25,770 bases of DNA from contig DATDPP010000002.1 of the NCBI GenBank assembly GCA_035292685.1, forward strand, positions 1 through 25,770, read 5' to 3'. The first letter of the stretch is position 1, and every line of letters starts with the position of its first letter. Source of the stretch: JALYNX01 sp035292685. Its GTDB lineage: Bacteria > Actinomycetota > Acidimicrobiia > Spongiisociales > ZC4RG35. The notes beneath the pieces were generated by a model, which saw nothing but the letters and a program-made list of their open reading frames with translations, made no database searches and was not told where the DNA came from. Below are positions 1 through 7,796 of the stretch, in pieces. Position numbers and translations under genes: made by a program.

Positions 1-29
1 TACGGCCGGGGAGGTCTACGATCCAGTAC

Positions 30-923
30 ATGACAGCAGTCATCTCCACCTCTGGCTTGACCAAGCGATACGGGCAGACCATCGGGCTCGACGGGCTCGA
101 TCTCGAGGTGGCCGAAGGTGAGGTCCATGGCTTCCTGGGACCCAACGGATCGGGAAAAACGACGACGATCCGGATCCTCCTCGGTCTGATTCGGGCAGAC
201 GATGGCGAGGTCACCCTCTTTGGCCGCGACCCGTGGCGGGAGGCAACCGACCTGCATCGCCGGCTCGCATATGTCCCCGGTGATGTGACCTTCTGGCCCA
301 ACCTCACCGGTGGTGAGGTGATCGATCTGCTGGGCCGGATGAGAGGGGGGCTCGACGTCTCAAAACGAGATGCGCTCCTCGAGCGCTTCGACCTCGACCC
401 TCGCAAGAAGGGGCGCACCTATTCCAAGGGGAACCGCCAGAAGGTTGCGTTGGTGGCGGCGCTGGCCTCGAACGTCGAGTTGCTCATCCTCGACGAGCCG
501 ACGGCTGGCCTGGACCCTCTAATGGAAGCCGAGTTCCGCGCCTGCATCAGAGAGGACCAAAACGACGGCCGGACCGTGCTCCTTGCGAGCCACATCCTGG
601 CCGAGGTCGAGGCCCTGGGTGATCGGGTGAGCATCGTCAGGGCGGGCCGCACCGTCGAAAGCGGCACCCTCGACGAGCTTCGACATCTCACCAGGACCAC
701 GATCTCGGCGCAGGTGACCTCAGACCCAACAGGTTTGACTGAGATTCGAGGCGTCCATGACCTGCGCATCAACGATCACCGGGTCGAGCTCGAGGTCGAT
801 TCCGACCAGATAAGCGAGGTGATGACCCATCTCACGCGTCTCGGGCTGGTCAGTCTCGCGAGCCATCCCCCGACCCTGGAGGAGCTTTTCATGCGTCACT
901 ACCGGGACGTGGTCGAGGCATGA
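30..923 (+). CDS. ABC transporter ATP-binding protein (exporter type)
   Basis: This is the nucleotide-binding subunit of an ABC-2 type exporter; it should hydrolyse ATP on the cytoplasmic face to drive the permease encoded next. Visible motifs are Walker A GPNGSGKTT (residues 37-45), Walker B LLILDEPTAGLDP and the switch histidine in ASHIL. The ABC signature is the unusual YSKGNRQK instead of LSGGQ, a form I associate with actinobacterial exporters annotated as polyketide-antibiotic exporters. The length of 297 residues is normal for a single-domain ATPase with a C-terminal accessory region. The ATG at 30 is preceded by GGGGAGG near position 9, a little far away. Its stop overlaps the permease start by four bases (ATGA at 920-923), so the two are coupled. 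The substrate cannot be told from sequence. Confidence 0.93.
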   Translation: MTAVISTSGLTKRYGQTIGLDGLDLEVAEGEVHGFLGPNGSGKTTTIRILLGLIRADDGEVTLFGRDPWREATDLHRRLAYVPGDVTFWPNLTGGEVIDLLGRMRGGLDVSKRDALLERFDLDPRKKGRTYSKGNRQKVALVAALASNVELLILDEPTAGLDPLMEAEFRACIREDQNDGRTVLLASHILAEVEALGDRVSIVRAGRTVESGTLDELRHLTRTTISAQVTSDPTGLTEIRGVHDLRINDHRVELEVDSDQISEVMTHLTRLGLVSLASHPPTLEELFMRHYRDVVEA

Positions 924-2521
924 ACACGCTGGTCGGCACCGGGCATCTGATTCGGCTCATCGCGAGACGAGATCGATTCCGGCTCTCGGTCTGGGTCCTG
1001 GTACTGGCGTTGCTGGCGGTGGGCACCGCCAGTGCCTTCATCGGGTTGTACCCCTCCGAGATAGAACGACAGGTCCTCGCCAATACCATCGCCTCCAACC
1101 CGGCCATAGTCGCCTTCCTCGGCCCGGTTTATGACACATCGATCGGTGGCTTGACTGCCTGGCGGGTAGGGGTGATCGGATCAGTCCTCATTGGGGTCAT
1201 GGCGGCCCTGACGATGATCAGGCACACCAGGGAAGAGGAAGAGACAGGAAGACGGGAGTTGCTCGGAGCCACCGTCGTCGGCCGCAACGCCCCGTTGACC
1301 GCCAGCCTCATCGTGACCGCCGGAGCCGGCCTGGTCCTCGGGGTCCTCTGCGCCGCCGGGATGATCGGGCTCGGGTTACCCATACCCGGGTCGGTCGCAT
1401 TCGGTTTGGGTTACGCCTGCGTCACCGCGGTTTTCGCCGGCCTGTCCGGGCTGGCGGCCCAACTCACGCAGGGAGCCGGGGCAGCCAGGGGAATCGCGAT
1501 AGCGATGATCGGTGCTTCTTTTCTCTTGAGGCTGGCAGGGGACGGCGGGACGGCAAGTGGATTGGGATGGCTGTCATGGCTGTCACCTGTTGGCTGGTTC
1601 ACCCAGCTACGACCTTTCGCCGAGGAACGTTGGCCGGTATTGGGGCTCTCGGTTGGCCTGGCCCTCCTCGCCACCCTCGGCGCCTATTGGTTGGCAGCAC
1701 GCCGCGATGTGGGGGCCGGAGTAGTCCAGCCTCGACCGGGCCCGGCGTCGGCCGCGCCGTCCCTGAGCTCCCCGCTCGGCCTGGCATGGCGTTTGCATCG
1801 TCCGTCGCTATTTGGCTGGACCCTCGGGCTTTGTTTCGTCGGCTCCGTATATGGAAGCATCGCCGACAGCGTCGGTGGGTTCCTCGGTGACAACCCCCAA
1901 CTCACGGAGATATTCGAGCGATTGGGCGGCGAAGCCGGGATCACCGAGGCGTATTTCGCAACTGCCATGGGCATTCTCGCCCTAATCGCGACTGCCTATG
2001 CGGTCCGCTCGGCCCTGCGCCTGAGGGTGGAAGAAGAGAGTCTGCGAGCGGACTCGGTCTTGGCCACGACGACCCCGCGCCTGCGTTGGGCAGGCAGCCA
2101 TCTGGTGTTCGCGGTGCTCGGCCCGGTCTTGATCCTCGCTCTGTCCGGTGTGATCGCAGGCGCCATCTACGGGTCGTTCATCGGCGATGTTGCTGGCCAG
2201 GTACCAGTTGTGCTCGAGGCCGCCATGATCCAAATCCCGGCGGTGTGGGTTGTCGTTGGAATCGCGGTAGCCCTGTTTGGCCTAGCCCCCAAGCTCAGCG
2301 AAGCCGTTTGGGGGGTACTGGTGGCGTTCTTCCTCCTCGGCCAGTTGGGTCGGATTCTCCAGTTCCCCCAGTGGAGCCTGAACCTCTCGCCGTTCAGCCA
2401 TATCCCGGCCCTACCCGCCGCCGAGCTGACGATGACGCCTCTGCTGGTGCTCACTTCCCTCGCCGTGCTACTGGTGGCGATTGGCTTGGCAGGATTCCAG
2501 CGACGCGACGTAGCTGTCTGA
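920..2521 (+). CDS. ABC-2 type permease, polyketide-exporter-like (TnrB3/COG3559-like)
   Basis: This is the membrane subunit partnering the upstream ATPase. At 533 residues it is about twice the length of a usual ABC-2 permease. It has many hydrophobic segments in two halves, separated by a Pro/Ala/Ser-rich linker near residues 270-285, as in permeases annotated 'exporter of polyketide antibiotics'. The charged stretch TREEEETGRRELLGA in the first half is matched by a similar RVEEESLRADSVLATT in the second half, suggesting an internal duplication. The start ATG lies within the stop of the ATPase gene. It ends 18 bases before the convergent ispE stop, with no room for a separate terminator. 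The family assignment rests on recalled sequence features; export of a polyketide is not shown. Confidence 0.87.
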   Translation: MNTLVGTGHLIRLIARRDRFRLSVWVLVLALLAVGTASAFIGLYPSEIERQVLANTIASNPAIVAFLGPVYDTSIGGLTAWRVGVIGSVLIGVMAALTMIRHTREEEETGRRELLGATVVGRNAPLTASLIVTAGAGLVLGVLCAAGMIGLGLPIPGSVAFGLGYACVTAVFAGLSGLAAQLTQGAGAARGIAIAMIGASFLLRLAGDGGTASGLGWLSWLSPVGWFTQLRPFAEERWPVLGLSVGLALLATLGAYWLAARRDVGAGVVQPRPGPASAAPSLSSPLGLAWRLHRPSLFGWTLGLCFVGSVYGSIADSVGGFLGDNPQLTEIFERLGGEAGITEAYFATAMGILALIATAYAVRSALRLRVEEESLRADSVLATTTPRLRWAGSHLVFAVLGPVLILALSGVIAGAIYGSFIGDVAGQVPVVLEAAMIQIPAVWVVVGIAVALFGLAPKLSEAVWGVLVAFFLLGQLGRILQFPQWSLNLSPFSHIPALPAAELTMTPLLVLTSLAVLLVAIGLAGFQRRDVAV

Positions 2522-2539
2522 GCCCCCCTGCGCCCCGAC

Positions 2540-3385
2540 TCATTCCTCGACCCGACTCACTCCATGGATCCTGAGATCGGCGCCGAATGCCACCCGGGAC
2601 CGGCCGGTCACTGCCCGCGCCGCATCATCTGCCTCGCCTCGATCCGGAAAGAGCCCGAAGCATGCCGAGCCGGATCCGGTCATGAGGACCGCTGAGCCCC
2701 ACATCGCCCGAAGGTCGGCGATGAAGTCCCCCAGGGTCGGCTCCAGATCCATCGCAGCCGGTGTCAGGTCGTTTCTGATCGGCATGCCGTCTCGCAGGGC
2801 GGGGGGCAACGACCCCGGGCTCGGGGTCTCCCCGGTGGGCCCCTCCAATTCGTCCCATCTTCGATAGACATCTGCGGTCGACAGAGAGAATGCCGGGACC
2901 GCCACCGCCACCGCCAGCTCGCCGAGATGCGGCTGGGCCTCGATGATCTCGCCATAGCCGGACATCAAGATCGTGCCCCCAACGAGAAAGAGGGGGACGT
3001 CGGCTCCCAGTGACGAGGCGGTCTCCGTCAGGACGGCGTCGTCATAGGCGCCGAACGAGAATGCTGCGAGCAGCGTCGCCGCGGCGTCGGAGCTGCCACC
3101 GCCGAGACCAGCACCGATTGGAATCCGCTTTTCCAGCCGGATGCTCAGCGGCGGGAGCGGCCTCACCAGGCGAGCGGCGGCGATCGCCTTCACCACCAGG
3201 TTGTCCTCAGGATCGATGTCGGCCCCGACCACCGTGAAGTTGTCGTCCTCCGCTTCTTCGACCTCCAGCCGATCACACCACTCGATCGTCTGCACCAGCG
3301 AGGTGATGGGGTGATAGCCGTCGGACTTCGGCGGTTCCACGAGAAGGGACAGGTTGAGCTTGGCCGGAGCCTCGAAGACACTCAC
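2540..3385 (-). CDS. ispE: 4-diphosphocytidyl-2-C-methyl-D-erythritol kinase
   Basis: IspE phosphorylates the 2-hydroxyl of CDP-ME in the MEP (non-mevalonate) isoprenoid pathway, in the cytosol. The 281-residue product shows the N-terminal APAKLNLSL with the conserved Lys9, the GHMP-kinase ATP loop PIGAGLGGGSSDAAA (89-103), the GADVPLF motif with the likely catalytic Asp129, and the C-terminal motif TGSGSACFG. The frame stays open upstream, but the GTG at 3385 fits the family N-terminus and overlaps the rsmA stop as GTGA, so I start there. It is the last gene of tatD-rsmA-ispE, a common actinobacterial order, and ends convergent with the ABC permease gene. Confidence 0.96.
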   Translation of the reverse strand: MSVFEAPAKLNLSLLVEPPKSDGYHPITSLVQTIEWCDRLEVEEAEDDNFTVVGADIDPEDNLVVKAIAAARLVRPLPPLSIRLEKRIPIGAGLGGGSSDAAATLLAAFSFGAYDDAVLTETASSLGADVPLFLVGGTILMSGYGEIIEAQPHLGELAVAVAVPAFSLSTADVYRRWDELEGPTGETPSPGSLPPALRDGMPIRNDLTPAAMDLEPTLGDFIADLRAMWGSAVLMTGSGSACFGLFPDRGEADDAARAVTGRSRVAFGADLRIHGVSRVEE

Positions 3386-4185
3386 GTCAGGGCAAGCCGC
3401 AGATAGTCGGCCGGGGCCAATTCCTCGGCCCGCGACCCGGGGTCGATCCCGGCCGCCTCGAGAGTGGCGACCGGATCCTCCAGGGCTCCGGCGAGAGAGC
3501 GTCGCAACATCTTGCGCCGTTGATTGAAGCCGGCGGCCGCCAGCTCGATGGCGCGGGCCGCACCGGGTGGTGTCGGGACCCGATCCATTACCACCACGGC
3601 CGAGTCGACCGATGGCGCCGGATAGAACACCTGTGGTGGCACCCGGAATGCAATCCGGGCCGGAGCATGAATCCCGGTGATCACCGAAGGGAGCCCGTAA
3701 TCCTTGGATCCCGGAGAAGCAACGAAACGCTCGGCTACTTCTCGCTGCACCATGACGACGAACCGAACGATCCTCGGCAAGGTCCTCAAGGCATCCAGCA
3801 CCAGCGGTGTCCCCACGTTGTATGGAAGATTGGCCACCATGATCCACGATCCGCCATCCAGTTCTTCAGAGAGGTCGACACCCATGATGTCCTGGAAGCG
3901 GAGCTCCACGTCGAGACCGTGAGTCACCTCCTCCAGAACGGGAGCGAGACCGGCGTCGATCTCATAGGCGACGACCCGGGCGCCGGCGGCGGCGAGAGCC
4001 CTGGTCAGGGTGCCGGTCCCGGCTCCCACTTCCACAACCCGGTCACCCGGCTGGATGCCGGCCACGGCCACGATCTTGCGGGTGATATTGGCGTCGGCGA
4101 GAAAGTTCTGCCCGAGGTGACGCACCGGTGACAGCCCATGACGTTCCAGGAGCTGGGCGATCTCGGTTCGGGTCTGCGGAGTCAT
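3382..4185 (-). CDS. rsmA: 16S rRNA (adenine1518-N6/adenine1519-N6)-dimethyltransferase
   Basis: RsmA (KsgA) dimethylates two adjacent adenines in the 3' terminal helix of 16S rRNA during small-subunit maturation. The 267-residue product has the family N-terminus HLGQNFLAD (residues 23-31), SAM-binding motif I VEVGAGTGTLT (51-61), the acidic ribose-binding Glu75, and the catalytic NLPY (119-122). The C-terminal helical domain ends normally. The chosen ATG at 4185 overlaps the tatD stop (ATGA); an upstream in-frame extension exists but has no family similarity. It is translationally coupled at both ends, to tatD and ispE. Confidence 0.96.
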   Translation of the reverse strand: MTPQTRTEIAQLLERHGLSPVRHLGQNFLADANITRKIVAVAGIQPGDRVVEVGAGTGTLTRALAAAGARVVAYEIDAGLAPVLEEVTHGLDVELRFQDIMGVDLSEELDGGSWIMVANLPYNVGTPLVLDALRTLPRIVRFVVMVQREVAERFVASPGSKDYGLPSVITGIHAPARIAFRVPPQVFYPAPSVDSAVVVMDRVPTPPGAARAIELAAAGFNQRRKMLRRSLAGALEDPVATLEAAGIDPGSRAEELAPADYLRLALT

Positions 4186-4928
4186 CCCCGGAACACCCGT
4201 GTCGCGTTGGCCGACGTCACGGCCGCCACCTCCTCGACGCTCGATCCCCACACTCCGGCCAGGGCGGCACCCACCAGAGCCACCCATGCCGGCTCATTGG
4301 GCTCTCCGCGATGCGGCGGTGGTGACAGAAACGGAGTGTCGGTCTCAACCAGGGCGCGCTCGGGGGGTACCTCAAGAGCGCCGAGACGCACGGTGTCCCC
4401 TGTCTCGAAGGCCACCGGGCCGGCAAACGAGAACATGACACCGAGGGTCAGAAACCTCTTGGTCCACCGCGGCCCCCCGGTCCAGCAATGCATGACCGAG
4501 CTGGGGCCGATGCCCGTCTCCTCGATGATCTCAAAGATCTCGGCAAACGCGTCCCGGCAATGGACGATGATCGGCTTGCCCACATCTGCGGCGAGGGCGA
4601 TCTGCTCACGAAAGGCCACAATCTGATCTTCCCGCGGGGAGAGATCGCGGTAGAAGTCGAGACCTGTCTCACCGACGGCCGCCGCCTCAGCGGCCAAGGC
4701 CACGATGCCTTCGCCCTGTGCGGCCCAAAGACCTGCCTCGTGAGGGTGAAGACCCGCCGAGGCCAAAACCTTTCCCGGGAACGCCGCTGCTAGATCCCGA
4801 CTTGCCTGCGAGGTCTCGAGGTCGACCCCGGGCGCCACTACCCAGTCGACATCGGCGGCGCGGGCCAAAAGCCCCGCAGGGGCGCGACCGTCCATCTGCA
4901 GATGACAGTGGGTGTCCACCCATCCCAT
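4182..4928 (-). CDS. tatD: TatD family metal-dependent hydrolase (putative DNase)
   Basis: This is a TIM-barrel amidohydrolase of the TatD/YcfH group, whose characterised members are metal-dependent deoxyribonucleases. Metal ligands are visible: DTHCH (His7, His9), Glu87 in VGETGLDF, His123 in IIVHCRDA, His147 in VMHCWTGG and Asp197 in VETDTPFL. The 248 residues are a little short but complete. I prefer the ATG at 4928 because family members place the DxHxH motif three to five residues from the start; an in-frame ATG at 4955 would add nine residues, and neither has a clear Shine-Dalgarno. It heads the tatD-rsmA-ispE operon and is divergent from the AbrB-like gene 62 bases away. Confidence 0.93.
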   Translation of the reverse strand: MGWVDTHCHLQMDGRAPAGLLARAADVDWVVAPGVDLETSQASRDLAAAFPGKVLASAGLHPHEAGLWAAQGEGIVALAAEAAAVGETGLDFYRDLSPREDQIVAFREQIALAADVGKPIIVHCRDAFAEIFEIIEETGIGPSSVMHCWTGGPRWTKRFLTLGVMFSFAGPVAFETGDTVRLGALEVPPERALVETDTPFLSPPPHRGEPNEPAWVALVGAALAGVWGSSVEEVAAVTSANATRVFRG

Positions 4929-4990
4929 GGACAGTGACGGTACCCGCCACCGCATACCGGCCTCGGGGTAGGCTCGGAGCGCGGAGGAAA

Positions 4991-5236
4991 ATGGTCAGCA
5001 TGGAAACTGGAATCGCCCGCAAGATCGACGACCTGGGACGAATCGTGATTCCCGCCGAGACCCGTCGCTTGTTCAACATACGAGAGGGCGACCATCTGTT
5101 CATCTCCGTGGAGGGTGGTTCGATCGTTCTGCGCAAGATGACCGACACCTGCACCTTCTGCGGATCGGACACCCGGATCACCGCGTTCAAGGGCCGGGGT
5201 GTCTGTTCGGCCTGCCGCTCTCAGCTCCGATCCTGA
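4991..5236 (+). CDS. AbrB/MazE-type SpoVT-fold regulator with C-terminal cysteine pairs
   Basis: This is a small probable DNA-binding regulator of 81 residues. Residues 4-50 closely resemble the N-terminal swapped-hairpin DNA-binding domain of Bacillus AbrB (TGIARKIDDLGRIVIPAE, then REGDHLFISVEGGSIVLRK). The AbrB multimerisation tail is replaced by two CxxC pairs (Cys54/57 and Cys72/75), which look like a compact zinc ribbon. The Shine-Dalgarno GGAGG (4983-4987) sits 3 bases before the ATG at 4991 and 12 before the ATG at 5000; the latter start would match the AbrB N-terminus more exactly, so the start is uncertain by three codons. It is divergent from tatD and overlaps the end of rsmI tail-to-tail by 16 bases. 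Targets are unknown; autoregulation or control of tatD is only a guess. Confidence 0.85.
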   Translation: MVSMETGIARKIDDLGRIVIPAETRRLFNIREGDHLFISVEGGSIVLRKMTDTCTFCGSDTRITAFKGRGVCSACRSQLRS

Positions 5237-6060
5237 GTGTCGAGCAGGGCCGCGTAGATCTCCCGGCGCGGGATGCCGGTCGCCCGGGACACCTCCCGGG
5301 CCGCATCTGAAGGTGAAGACCCTTCGGACACCAGCAAGCGAGCCTGTGCCGTGGCGTCGACGACAGAGAAAGGCTCGGGCTCGCCGGGGGCGAGCACAAT
5401 GGTGAACTCGCCTTTGGGGGCGCGTTGCGACCACTCCTCGACCGCGCCCCCGATCGTCCCCACCCACACTTCTTCGTGCAGTTTGGTGAGCTCCCTGGTC
5501 ACCACGACATTGCGGCCCATGCCGCAGGCCGCAGCCAGATCCTCGAGGTCGGCCTGGAAACGATGAGGGCTGACGAACAGAACCACGGGGCGATCTTCGA
5601 CCGCAATGCCCTCGAGCCGCCGGGTGCGCTGCCTGCCCTTCCTGGGGAGAAAGCCTTCGAAGACGAATCGTTCTCCGCCGAACCCGGCCAACGAGACGGC
5701 ACTGGTCACCGCGCTCGGCCCGGGGATGAGCGAAACCGGGAGGCCCGCTTCCCTCACCTTGCGCACCGCCGCCGCGCCAGGATCCGAGATCCCGGGCATG
5801 CCGGCATCGGTGACTAAAGCGACCGTTTTGCCTTCGAGCACCGAGTTCAACAGCTCCTCCGTCCTCACCTCCTCGTTCCCGACGAACAACGACCGGATCG
5901 GCCGGGTCACACCGATATGGGCGAGAAGCACCGAGCTACGGCGGGTGTCCTCGGCGTATATGACGTCGGCGTCGGCCAGGGTGGCCCGCAACCGGTCTGA
6001 CACATCGCCCAGGTTGCCGATTGGAGTCGCGCACAAGACGAGGCGTCCCCGTTCAGACAT
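5221..6060 (-). CDS. rsmI: 16S rRNA (cytidine1402-2'-O)-methyltransferase
   Basis: RsmI uses SAM to 2'-O-methylate C1402 in the decoding centre of 16S rRNA. The 279-residue product shows the tetrapyrrole-methylase-like fold: LVLCATPIGNLGDVS near the N-terminus, AEDTRRSSVLLAH, VTDAGMPGISDPG, LPVSLIPGPSAVTSAV, FEGFLPRKGRQR and TRELTKLHEEVWVG, all in family order. The ATG at 6060 gives the normal N-terminus; an in-frame start at 6075 would add five residues. The start lies inside the end of the DUF192 gene (8-base overlap), so the two are probably co-translated. The 3' end overlaps the convergent AbrB-like gene. Confidence 0.96.
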   Translation of the reverse strand: MSERGRLVLCATPIGNLGDVSDRLRATLADADVIYAEDTRRSSVLLAHIGVTRPIRSLFVGNEEVRTEELLNSVLEGKTVALVTDAGMPGISDPGAAAVRKVREAGLPVSLIPGPSAVTSAVSLAGFGGERFVFEGFLPRKGRQRTRRLEGIAVEDRPVVLFVSPHRFQADLEDLAAACGMGRNVVVTRELTKLHEEVWVGTIGGAVEEWSQRAPKGEFTIVLAPGEPEPFSVVDATAQARLLVSEGSSPSDAAREVSRATGIPRREIYAALLDTQDRS

Positions 6061-6370
6061 CGACGATCTCCACACGAGAACCGACCGCAGGAAGTTCGCT
6101 GCCCTTGGGAAGTTCGAGAACGAAACGTGCGGTGCGCTCGTAAACGACCCGGTTGGGCATCAGAGCTTGAGTTCTGATCACCCTGAGATCGCGGTCGATC
6201 ATCACGATGGCGATGGACCGCGCCATCCCCAACGTGTGCACGCTCGACGTCTCCAACAGAAGGTGTGCGTCGTCGGGCTCCCCTCGCAGACCTCGAAACC
6301 GTTCGATGAAAGTCGAGGCCCGGGAAGCCTCGGTGGACCAATCGTCGGTGACCAGGCAAACCCTCGTCAT
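6053..6370 (-). CDS. DUF192 family protein
   Basis: This is a 105-residue protein of the DUF192 family, whose biochemical role is not established. Family hallmarks are an ER..GLRGEP segment near residues 23-31, a TLGMARSIAIVMIDRDLRV core (equivalent to the family's FWMKNT...IDIAFI), and ARFVLELPKG near residue 82 followed by a short beta strand. Many DUF192 proteins carry a signal peptide; this one does not, so it may be cytoplasmic. It lies 44 bases after the lipoprotein metalloprotease gene and overlaps the rsmI start, so it sits in an operon with rsmI. Confidence 0.8.
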   Translation of the reverse strand: MTRVCLVTDDWSTEASRASTFIERFRGLRGEPDDAHLLLETSSVHTLGMARSIAIVMIDRDLRVIRTQALMPNRVVYERTARFVLELPKGSELPAVGSRVEIVDV

Positions 6371-6414
6371 GGGTACGACGCTAGAAGATGCGAGGGCAGC
6401 CGGGAAGGGCGGTT

Positions 6415-7713
6415 TCAGTTGGCCATCGCGGAGTGAATCAGTTCACCCACGGCCTTCTCATCGGCCGCTATGAACATCAACTGCCCGCCTTTGACCTCGA
6501 CCGAGACATAGTCCTCTTCGAAAACGGTGGCAGCGTATTCGGCCAGGGCTTGGCGCAGCTCCTCGGTGTCGCGATTGGTGTCTCCCTCATACACGAGGAG
6601 CAAGGCGGCGTTGGTGCCGTCGAACCATTGCGAGTAGTAGTCACCGCCCCACCCGTCGGCTGCGTCGACTCCGGTGTCTTGGCCGAGAACCTGATCGATC
6701 ATGATTCGAAAGCCCAGCTCGCCCCACACCGATGTCCGCTCCAGTTCATACCCCGGGACCGACACCGTGTCGGAAGGGACCTCGACCGGTAGGTCACGCT
6801 CGAAGTCATCGGGAGAGATCACCTGTTCGGTGGAACCTGGAAGCCCTGGCATCGTGGTGTATGCCTCGTTGACCGCCTCCCAACCACCACTGTTGTAGAG
6901 CTCCTGGGTGAAGGCCAGGCCCGAGTCGTAGGGAAAGATCAAGGAGTCCTGGAGGAATTGGGGGGCGGCATCGAGGGCGCTGGTGTCGATCACAAGGGCC
7001 TCGGCGAAGAACTCGCCCAGCTCCGCCTGGGACAGAGTTTGGAGATAATGCAGCTCGGCAAGACTGGCATCCCCTTCGATCAGCGCCTGATAGGCGGAGG
7101 CTTGGTCGAGCCTCTCCTCATCGATCATCGCTTCGAAGATGGGGTCGAAATCGAAGTTTTGGTCGGTGAGGGCGTGGGTCAACTCGTGCACCAGCGTGGC
7201 CTGCTGCACCACGCTGAAGCCCTCTGTGGTGATGGGCACCACCAACTCCCTGGTTTCGCCGTCGTAGTAGCCGGCCACCTGCTCGCCGTACAGATCGGTG
7301 ATCATGGTCTCCAGATCCACGTCCTCTTCGAGAAGCCCGAGCAGCTTGTAGAGGGCGGCATCGGCCGGGAAGTCGACAGCATCCTCCTCGATCTGGGCGC
7401 GGACTCTTGACTCGAGCTCCTCTGCGGTGACGACCGTGACGGTTGGCATTTCGAGGAATTGCAGCTCACGAATCTCCTCGGTGACCCCGACCAGCCTGAC
7501 CATTTCCTCTCGCACCTCGTCGCTGAGCTCCTCGGTGCCGGGGAGGGGCCCGTTGGGGATAGTGGTGGTGGTGGTCGTTTCGGTGGTGGTGGTGGTGTCT
7601 TCGGGGGCCGAGGTGGTGGTCGCCACCGACGTGGTCGTGCTCCCGATGGTGGTCGACGTGCAGGCGCCGACAGCCAGCGCGAACGCGACCAACAAAAAGA
7701 GACGGCGGGTCAT
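6415..7713 (-). CDS. Lipoprotein with HExxH zinc-metallopeptidase-like domain
   Basis: This is a predicted secreted lipoprotein of 432 residues. It has a signal peptide with lipobox AVGAC (lipidated Cys18) and then a Thr/Ser-rich, low-complexity linker (about residues 19-52). The folded domain carries VHELTHALTDQ (His176, Glu177, His180). Glu213 in ALIEGDASLAE, 33 residues later, is a good candidate for the third zinc ligand of a gluzincin-type peptidase. The remainder is acidic with no other motif I recognise. The active-site inference rests on the motif, not on a named family. A candidate near-leaderless promoter lies just upstream. Extracellular, membrane-tethered proteolysis is a plausible role; the substrate is unknown. 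Confidence 0.82.
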   Translation of the reverse strand: MTRRLFLLVAFALAVGACTSTTIGSTTTSVATTTSAPEDTTTTTETTTTTTIPNGPLPGTEELSDEVREEMVRLVGVTEEIRELQFLEMPTVTVVTAEELESRVRAQIEEDAVDFPADAALYKLLGLLEEDVDLETMITDLYGEQVAGYYDGETRELVVPITTEGFSVVQQATLVHELTHALTDQNFDFDPIFEAMIDEERLDQASAYQALIEGDASLAELHYLQTLSQAELGEFFAEALVIDTSALDAAPQFLQDSLIFPYDSGLAFTQELYNSGGWEAVNEAYTTMPGLPGSTEQVISPDDFERDLPVEVPSDTVSVPGYELERTSVWGELGFRIMIDQVLGQDTGVDAADGWGGDYYSQWFDGTNAALLLVYEGDTNRDTEELRQALAEYAATVFEEDYVSVEVKGGQLMFIAADEKAVGELIHSAMAN

Positions 7714-7721
7714 GTCGTCAG

Positions 7722-7727
7722 ATTATC
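7722..7727 (-). promoter_or_regulatory. Candidate -10 element for the metalloprotease lipoprotein
   Basis: Read on the minus strand the hexamer is GATAAT, ending 8 bases before the ATG at 7713. Transcription would begin almost at the start codon, giving a nearly leaderless mRNA, and no Shine-Dalgarno is visible. No convincing -35 hexamer is at the expected distance, so this is tentative. Confidence 0.35.
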
Positions 7728-7796
7728 GGACAGTCAAAGCTTTGAATTGAACTCCGAGGAACGACCTCTGCCCAGGAGGGAGCGTGCGGGGTCAGG

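Noticed and set aside
3386..3847. Upstream extension of the ispE open frame (154 extra codons) inside rsmA
   Set aside because: It is antisense-free but out of frame with rsmA and Arg/Gly-rich; the family N-terminus begins at the GTG at 3385, which overlaps the rsmA stop.
4186..4287. Upstream extension of rsmA
   Set aside because: The 34 residues are Gly/Arg-rich and lie inside tatD; the ATG at 4185 fits the family and the ATGA overlap.
7558..7640. GTGGTGGTGGT-rich run as a microsatellite or regulatory repeat
   Set aside because: It is explained by the Thr-rich linker of the lipoprotein read on the minus strand.
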